From Verrucomicrobiota bacterium (GTDB taxonomy: Bacteria > Verrucomicrobiota > Verrucomicrobiia > Limisphaerales > JACRJZ01), in assembly GCA_022711695.1 (NCBI GenBank), contig JAKLEJ010000222.1, positions 1 to 6,286 on the forward strand: a stretch of DNA of 6,286 nt, given 5' to 3'. The notes under the pieces were generated by a model. The model was not told the origin of the DNA. It worked only from the letters and a program-made list of their open reading frames with translations, and ran no database searches. Positions 1 through 4,145 of this stretch are shown here, in pieces; position 1 is the first letter of the stretch; each line of letters begins with the position of its first letter. Both the position numbers and the translations under genes were made by a program.

Positions 1-1
1 C

Positions 2-1012
2 TCGGCGGATTTTCGCGAGGAACGCGGCCATGCCTACATGCTCGACGATCAGACTTACACCCTGCGGCAGCAGGTGGTGAAGCAGCCGGGGGCCTGCCTG
101 CACTGCCATGCCTCCGTGTATGTCCCTTACAAGAAGCTGGGCGATGGCGACCTCATCAAGGGGTTCGAGAAGATGAACCAGATGCCTTTTGCCGAAGCCC
201 GGAAGCTGGTGACGCACCCGGTGGCCTGCATCGATTGCCACGACCCCGCCAGCATGCAGTTGCGGGTCACCCGGCCCGGCTTCCTCGAGGGCATCCGCAA
301 CCTCAAAGCCTCTCAAGGCATCAAGGATTACGATGTCAACACCATGGCCTCGCGCCAGGAAATGCGCTCGTTTGTCTGCGGCCAATGCCACGTGGAATAC
401 TATTTCAAGGGTGCCGAGAAACGGTTGACCTACCCGTGGCACAAGGGGCTGAAGATCGAGCAGATTCTGGCCTACTACGACGAGGCGGGTTTCAAGGACT
501 GGACGCACAAGGAAACCGGGGCGCCCGCGCTCAAGGCCCAGCATCCGGAATTCGAGCTGTGGAACCAGGGCATCCACGCCCGCTCGGGGGTGGCTTGCGC
601 GGATTGTCACATGCCCTACCGCCGGGTGGGCGCGCACAAGATCAGCGACCATCACGTCCGCAGCCCGCTCCTCAACATCAGCCACGCCTGCCAGACCTGC
701 CATCGGTGGCCCGAGACCGAGCTGAAGGCCCGCGCTGAAGCCATCCAGGAGCGGACCTTCGGCCTGCGCAACCTGGCCATGAACGCCCTCCTCGACCTGA
801 TCGGGGACCTCAAGGCGGCCCGGCAGGCCGGCCGAACCGAGAGCGCCCTCCAGCCCGCCCTGGACTTCCAGCGCAAGGCGCAGTTCTACCTGGATTTCAT
901 CGAGGCGGAAAACTCGATGGGGTTCCATGCGCCCCAGGAGGCCGCCCGCATCCTGGCCGAATCGATCGATTTCTCACGGCAGGGCCAGAACGCCGTGGGC
1001 AAACTCAAATGA
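2..1012 (+). CDS. nrfA: Pentahaem cytochrome c nitrite reductase NrfA, 5'-truncated, CxxCH catalytic-haem variant
   Basis: The frame is open from base 2, so the true start and signal peptide lie outside the window; 336 residues are visible. NrfA is a periplasmic enzyme that reduces nitrite to ammonium with six electrons, usually supplied by NrfH or NrfB. Five haem c motifs are seen, in the family order: CLHCH (fragment residues 32-36), CIDCH (76-80), CGQCH (126-130), CADCH (199-203) and CQTCH (230-234). The surrounding family signatures are RGHAY (distal His), TLR (Arg22, active-site Arg by alignment), CGQCHVEYYF (Ca-site Glu and active-site Tyr) and KAQHPE (Ca-site Lys/Gln and active-site His181). 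The first motif corresponds to the catalytic haem, which is CxxCK in Escherichia, Wolinella and Sulfurospirillum; here it is CxxCH. The C-terminus stops soon after the GFHAPQEA helix, so it is shorter than the E. coli protein. The stop codon lies 17 nt before the proposed selD start. The NrfA family call is very secure; the electron-donor partner is not visible. Confidence 0.96.
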   Translation, partial: SADFREERGHAYMLDDQTYTLRQQVVKQPGACLHCHASVYVPYKKLGDGDLIKGFEKMNQMPFAEARKLVTHPVACIDCHDPASMQLRVTRPGFLEGIRNLKASQGIKDYDVNTMASRQEMRSFVCGQCHVEYYFKGAEKRLTYPWHKGLKIEQILAYYDEAGFKDWTHKETGAPALKAQHPEFELWNQGIHARSGVACADCHMPYRRVGAHKISDHHVRSPLLNISHACQTCHRWPETELKARAEAIQERTFGLRNLAMNALLDLIGDLKAARQAGRTESALQPALDFQRKAQFYLDFIEAENSMGFHAPQEAARILAESIDFSRQGQNAVGKLK

Positions 1013-1015
1013 GAA

Positions 1016-1023
1016 GGGAGGTG
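1016..1023 (+). promoter_or_regulatory. Shine-Dalgarno sequence of selD
   Basis: GGGAGGTG lies just after the nrfA stop codon, and its GGAGGTG part matches the anti-Shine-Dalgarno complement over seven bases. It sits 8 nt (measured from GGAGG) before a GTG at 1030, which decides the selD start. It also rules against the ATG at 1009, which overlaps the nrfA stop and has no ribosome-binding sequence upstream. Confidence 0.75.
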
Positions 1024-1029
1024 GGAGCC

Positions 1030-2109
1030 GTGTCGCGTGAGCAGATTCTGAAGCTGACGTCGATGTCTTCCTGCGCGGGTTGAGCGGCCAAGCTCGGCCA
1101 GATGGCTCTGGCCCAGGCTTTGCGCCAGCTCCCGCGGGTGACCGACCCCAAATTGCTGGTTGGGGCCGACACGGGAGACGATGCCGGAGTGTATCGTCTC
1201 GATCGTGAGCGCGCCCTGGTTTACACGGCGGATTTTCTCACGCCCGTGGTGGACGATCCTTTTGTCTTCGGGCGGATCGCCGCGGCCAACTCCATCTCGG
1301 ACGTCTATGCCATGGGCGGTCGGCCGGTGTGCGCGCTAAACCTGGCCGGATTCCCCGACGAGAAAGCGCCCCCGGACGTGCTGGCGGAGGTGTTGTTGGG
1401 GGGGTGCCACACGCTGCGGAAGGCCGGGTGCCTGCTGATGGGCGGGCATACCATCCGGAACCCGGAACTGTTTTACGGCCTGAGCGTGATCGGCCTGGTC
1501 TCGCCGCGCCAGATGCTCACAAACGCCCGGGCCCGCCCGGGCGATCTCCTGGTGCTGACGAAGCCGCTGGGCACGGGCATCGTTTCCACCGGCATCAAGC
1601 GCGGCCTCACGCCGCCCGCCCTGGCGCGCAAGGCCGCCCGCGTCATGAGCGCCCTCAATTCTGTCGGTCCCCTGCTGGCCGAGGCGGGCCTGGTGAGAAC
1701 CGCCACGGACGTGACCGGTTTTGGGCTGCTGGGACACCTGGGGATGATCTGCCGCGCGAGCCATGTGGGCGCGGAGGTCTGGGCCTCGGCGGCCCCGGCC
1801 CTCGGCAAGGGCGTGTTTGACCTGCTGGCGGCCGACTGCTTTCCAGCCGGCTCCCGGCAAAACCTGTTGGCGGCGGCCAAGTTGGTGGAATGGGCCGCGG
1901 ATGTCGCCGAACCGCAACGGCGCCTGCTGGGGGACGCCCAAACCAGCGGCGGGCTGCTGCTAGCCGTGCCGCCGCGCCGCCTCCCGGCGGTGAGACGGTT
2001 GCTGGAAGATGCCCGCACTCCCTGTGCGGTGATCGTCGGACGCGTGATTCGCTCGGCCCGACCGCGCATTCTTGTGCAGGCAAGCCCGCCGGCAAGGCTC
2101 GATTCCTAG
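1030..2109 (+). CDS. selD: Selenocysteine-containing selenide, water dikinase (SelD), read through in-frame TGA
   Basis: SelD makes selenophosphate from selenide and ATP in the cytoplasm; selenophosphate is the selenium donor for Sec-tRNA and selenouridine. Starting at GTG 1030, the protein is 359 aa, close to the usual 345-350. The N-terminus reads KLTSMSSCAG-U-AAKLGQ, with TGA at 1081-1083 as residue 18. This aligns with the E. coli active site (Cys17 and Lys20 in GAGCGCK), giving Sec18 and Lys21 in the conserved UxxK spacing. The rest is continuous and typical: GDDAGVYRL and ADFLTPVVDDPFVFGRIAAANSISDVYAMGG (nucleotide/metal and dimer region), LLMGGHTIRNPE, DVTGFGLLGHL and DAQTSGGLLLAV near the C-terminus. 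Beginning at ATG 1102 would remove the catalytic residue and Lys21. A Cys three residues before Sec creates a CxxU pair. The gene follows nrfA by 17 nt, so co-transcription is likely. A sequencing error at the TGA is unlikely because TGA sits exactly at the Cys/Sec position and is followed by a SECIS-like hairpin. Confidence 0.95.
1081..1083 (+). other. Recoded UGA codon (selenocysteine 18 of SelD)
   Basis: This in-frame TGA has conserved SelD sequence on both sides (SMSSCAG before, AAKLGQMALAQAL after). It occupies the position of the catalytic Cys17 of E. coli SelD. Sec at this position is well known in SelD proteins of several bacteria and in animal SPS2. Confidence 0.93.
1093..1116 (+). 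promoter_or_regulatory. Candidate bacterial SECIS element inside selD
   Basis: GGCCAGA (1096-1102) and TCTGGCC (1107-1113) are perfectly complementary and enclose the 4-nt loop TGGC. Two more pairs (1093-1116, 1094-1115) extend the stem below a C-C mismatch. The stem begins 12 nt after the TGA, and the apical loop 19 nt after it. Bacterial SECIS elements are hairpins directly downstream of UGA, with the loop roughly 16-37 nt away and a G among the first two loop bases; UGGC fits. It would recruit SelB with Sec-tRNA. The hairpin is seen in the sequence; its function is inferred. Confidence 0.8.
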
Positions 2110-2133
2110 CTGTTGCGGGTGGCGCGGTCCTCC

Positions 2134-3036
2134 TCAGTTGTTGGTCGAGGGTGGGGGCTGAGGTTGCAGGGCGCGGGCCAGCGCCTGTTCGGCGGGCGCA
2201 AACCCCGGCGCCTGCCGGAGCACTTCGCGGAACTCCGCCATGGCGCTGTTAACCTTGCCCTCGGCCAGATAGGCGGTCCCGAGATTGTACCGAGCCTCCA
2301 CGTAGTTGGTCTGCAGCCGCACCGCTTCCAGGTAATGCCGCAGCGCCTCCCGTGGACGCCCCTGGCGGGCCAGCAACGTTCCGAGGTTGTTGTGGATCGA
2401 GGCGTTCTCCGGATCTGCTTTCAAGGCGGCATTGAAATGGGTCAGGGCCTCGAGATGTTTGCCTTCCGCCATCAGCAGGTTGCCCAGGTTGTTGTGCGCG
2501 TCCGAATACTCGGGGAACATCTCGATCGCTCTGAGGTAGCTCTCTCGCGCCTCGTCCCGCCGGCCCATCTGGGCCAGGGTGTAGCCGCGGTTGAACACCA
2601 GGGTTTCGTCATCGGGCTTGAGTCGGATCGCGCGGTCATACAGCGCCAACGCCTCGGCCCAGTTCCTTCCGGCCACCTTGGCCGCCGCTTGATTCACGAG
2701 ATCGTCGGCTGGCTCGTCGGCGGGGCGGGCCTTTGGCTGAACGGCCGCGGGGTTTGCGGCGGGCGCGGCGGTTCGGGGAGCGTTGGAAACCGAACCGCCC
2801 GCCGATGCGGCCGGCGTGCTGCGAGCGGATTTTTTCGCGGCGTCCGCCGCATCCGGAGTCGGCGTGGTGCGGGCGGCGTCTTTCAGTTTTGACAGGAAGG
2901 GCAGCGCCGCCAAGGCCAGGAGCCCCAGAATCAGCCACGGCAGGATTCGCGCCGGATTGCCCTTGCGGCGTTCCCGGCCGCCCCCCGGCGCCAACCGCGC
3001 CGGGCGCATCCGGCCCTTCTTGGGTTTGTGGCTCAT
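2134..3036 (-). CDS. Membrane-anchored TPR-repeat protein
   Basis: With ATG at 3036 the product is 300 aa. A short basic N-terminus (MSHKPKKGRMRPAR...) precedes one hydrophobic segment at about residues 31-48 (ILPWLILGLLALAALPFL). Next comes an Ala/Pro/Thr-rich low-complexity linker to about residue 110. Five consecutive 34-residue TPR units follow at about 116-149, 150-183, 184-217, 218-251 and 252-285, recognisable by repeated A-x-x-x-Y/F, P-x-x and NLG signatures (HNNLGNLL, HNNLGTLL, RYNLGTAY). The tail is Pro/Asn-rich. Positive charges before the membrane segment predict N-inside topology, with the TPR scaffold outside the cytoplasmic membrane, so the likely role is protein-protein interaction; the partner is unknown. 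Start choice: a TTG at 3072 and an ATG at 3045 are in frame, but both overlap a candidate promoter, and no clear Shine-Dalgarno is present for any start. The gene converges on selD with 24 nt between stop codons. Confidence 0.85.
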   Translation of the reverse strand: MSHKPKKGRMRPARLAPGGGRERRKGNPARILPWLILGLLALAALPFLSKLKDAARTTPTPDAADAAKKSARSTPAASAGGSVSNAPRTAAPAANPAAVQPKARPADEPADDLVNQAAAKVAGRNWAEALALYDRAIRLKPDDETLVFNRGYTLAQMGRRDEARESYLRAIEMFPEYSDAHNNLGNLLMAEGKHLEALTHFNAALKADPENASIHNNLGTLLARQGRPREALRHYLEAVRLQTNYVEARYNLGTAYLAEGKVNSAMAEFREVLRQAPGFAPAEQALARALQPQPPPSTNN

Positions 3037-3043
3037 GGCCGCC

Positions 3044-3072
3044 ATTGTGCGCGGCTTCGGCCCGCGTTTCAA
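3044..3072 (-). promoter_or_regulatory. Candidate sigma70-type promoter of the TPR gene
   Basis: On the minus strand TTGAAA (3072-3067) is followed after exactly 17 nt by CACAAT (3049-3044), which matches TATAAT at 4 of 6 positions. Transcription would start about 7-8 nt downstream, at or next to the ATG at 3036, giving a leaderless or nearly leaderless mRNA. The absence of a Shine-Dalgarno upstream of that ATG agrees with this. It is a pattern match only. Confidence 0.35.
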
Positions 3073-3104
3073 TCTCGAATGGTCAGGGTGGATTTTGACT
3101 CTTG

Positions 3105-3116
3105 CTCCGGCCGGAG
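3105..3116. repeat. Perfect 12-bp palindrome in the TPR-galE divergent region
   Basis: CTCCGGCCGGAG is self-complementary over its whole length. It lies 21 bp before the galE ATG and just downstream of TTGACT (3095-3100), a possible -35 box for galE. No convincing -10 box was found at normal spacing; the only AT-rich stretch is TTTTA around 3122-3126. It could be an operator for a dimeric regulator or part of a 5' leader hairpin, or simply a product of high GC content. Confidence 0.3.
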
Positions 3117-3137
3117 GCGGCTTTTACCCTGCCGAGC

Positions 3138-4109
3138 ATGAATGTATTGGTCACGGGCGGGGCGGGCTACATCGGCTCGATCTGTGTCGAGCAACTGCTG
3201 GAGGCGGGGCACCAGGTTTTCGTGTTCGACAACCTGAGCGAAGGCCACCGGGGCGCGGTGGATCCTCGGGCCGTGTTCGTGCAGGGCTGCCTGAGCGACC
3301 CGGCCCGCATCCAGGAGGCCATCCGCGAGTCGCGCGCCGAAGCCATCGTCCATTTCGCCGCCTTCGCCCTGGTGGGGGAGTCCATGACCGACCCCGGCAA
3401 ATATTTCCTGAACAACGTGGGCAACGGGACCAAGCTGCTCATGGCCGCGGTGGCCGGTGGCGTGCGCAAGTTCGTGTTCAGCTCCACCTGCGCCACCTAC
3501 GGATTTCCGGACCGGATGCCGATGACGGAGGATCTGCCCCAAAAGCCCATCAATCCCTACGGCGAATCCAAGCTGATGTTCGAGCGGGTGTTGGAGTGGT
3601 TCGAAAAGCTGCACGGGCTGGAGTTCGTCGCCTTCCGCTATTTCAATGCCGCCGGGGCCACCGCCAAGTACGGCGAGCACCACAAGATCGAAACCCATCT
3701 CATCCCCAACGTGCTGAAGGTGGCCCTGGAACAGAAACCGCAGGTGGACATCTTCGGAACCGACTATCCGACTCCGGATGGCACGTGCATCCGGGACTAC
3801 ATTCATATTGTGGACCTGGCGGAGGCGCACATCCTGGCTTTGGCGCCCGGCAAACGCGGGTTCTTCAACCTGGGAAACGGCGACGGCTATTCGGTGCGGC
3901 AGGTGGTGCAGATGTGCGAGAAGGTGACGGGGCGCAAACTGCCGGTCGTGGAGAAGCCGCGGCGTCCGGGCGATCCGCCCCGCCTGGTCGCGGCCGCGGA
4001 CAAAGCCCGGCGCGAGCTGGGTTGGAAACCGCGCTTGCCCGGGTTGGAGGAGATCGTCGCCAGCGCCTGGGAGTGGCACCGCCGCCATCCTCTGGGCTAC
4101 ACGGAATAG
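3138..4109 (+). CDS. galE: UDP-glucose 4-epimerase
   Basis: GalE interconverts UDP-glucose and UDP-galactose in the cytoplasm using bound NAD, linking galactose catabolism to the supply of UDP-galactose for polysaccharides. It is an extended short-chain dehydrogenase/reductase. From ATG 3138 the product is 323 aa, slightly shorter than E. coli GalE (338). The NAD-binding Rossmann motif VTGGAGYIGS is at residues 5-14, DNLSEGH at 31-37 and HFAAFALVGES at 72-82. The catalytic Ser is in FSSTCATYG (Ser116 by spacing), and the YxxxK pair is Tyr141/Lys145 in PYGESK. RYFNAAGA, PTPDGTCIRDYIHIVDLA and FNLGNGDGYSV are typical GalE substrate-binding signatures. The start was chosen because ATG directly precedes the Rossmann strand; an in-frame TTG at 3102 would add 12 residues without homology. 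No strong Shine-Dalgarno is seen. It is transcribed divergently from the TPR gene and converges on the hydrolase gene. Confidence 0.95.
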   Translation: MNVLVTGGAGYIGSICVEQLLEAGHQVFVFDNLSEGHRGAVDPRAVFVQGCLSDPARIQEAIRESRAEAIVHFAAFALVGESMTDPGKYFLNNVGNGTKLLMAAVAGGVRKFVFSSTCATYGFPDRMPMTEDLPQKPINPYGESKLMFERVLEWFEKLHGLEFVAFRYFNAAGATAKYGEHHKIETHLIPNVLKVALEQKPQVDIFGTDYPTPDGTCIRDYIHIVDLAEAHILALAPGKRGFFNLGNGDGYSVRQVVQMCEKVTGRKLPVVEKPRRPGDPPRLVAAADKARRELGWKPRLPGLEEIVASAWEWHRRHPLGYTE

Positions 4110-4120
4110 CCCTCCTCGAT

Positions 4121-4142
4121 CCGGGACGCCGGTGGCCCCCGG
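4121..4142. terminator. Possible bidirectional terminator hairpin between galE and the hydrolase gene
   Basis: CCGGG (4121-4125) pairs with CCCGG (4138-4142), and inside it GCC (4128-4130) pairs with GGC (4134-4136) around a GGT loop, with a small internal loop between the stems. It lies in the 36-nt gap between two converging stop codons. There is no immediate U-tract in either direction (a TTTT follows at 4150-4153 on the + strand), so intrinsic termination is uncertain. Confidence 0.35.
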
Positions 4143-4145
4143 TCC

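Noticed and set aside
1009..1032. ATG at 1009 overlapping the nrfA stop (ATGA) as the selD start
   Set aside because: There is no ribosome-binding sequence upstream of it, whereas GGGAGGTG lies between it and GTG 1030 at ideal spacing. The extra residues show no SelD similarity. It remains a fallback.
1102..2109. SelD as a 335-aa protein starting at ATG 1102
   Set aside because: This start lacks the catalytic Cys/Sec and conserved Lys. Homology continues upstream through the TGA to a GTG with a strong Shine-Dalgarno, and the ATG lies in the SECIS-like hairpin.
2113..2892. 259-aa open frame on the + strand
   Set aside because: It is antisense to the TPR gene, whose five regular repeats make the minus strand clearly the coding one. 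Long shadow frames are expected at this GC content.
3089..3106. Sigma54-like TGG...TTGC upstream of galE
   Set aside because: The spacing between the GG and GC elements is 12 nt instead of the strictly required 10.
3069..4088. 339-aa open frame antisense to galE
   Set aside because: The + strand galE has all family motifs, and the antisense product has no recognisable domain.
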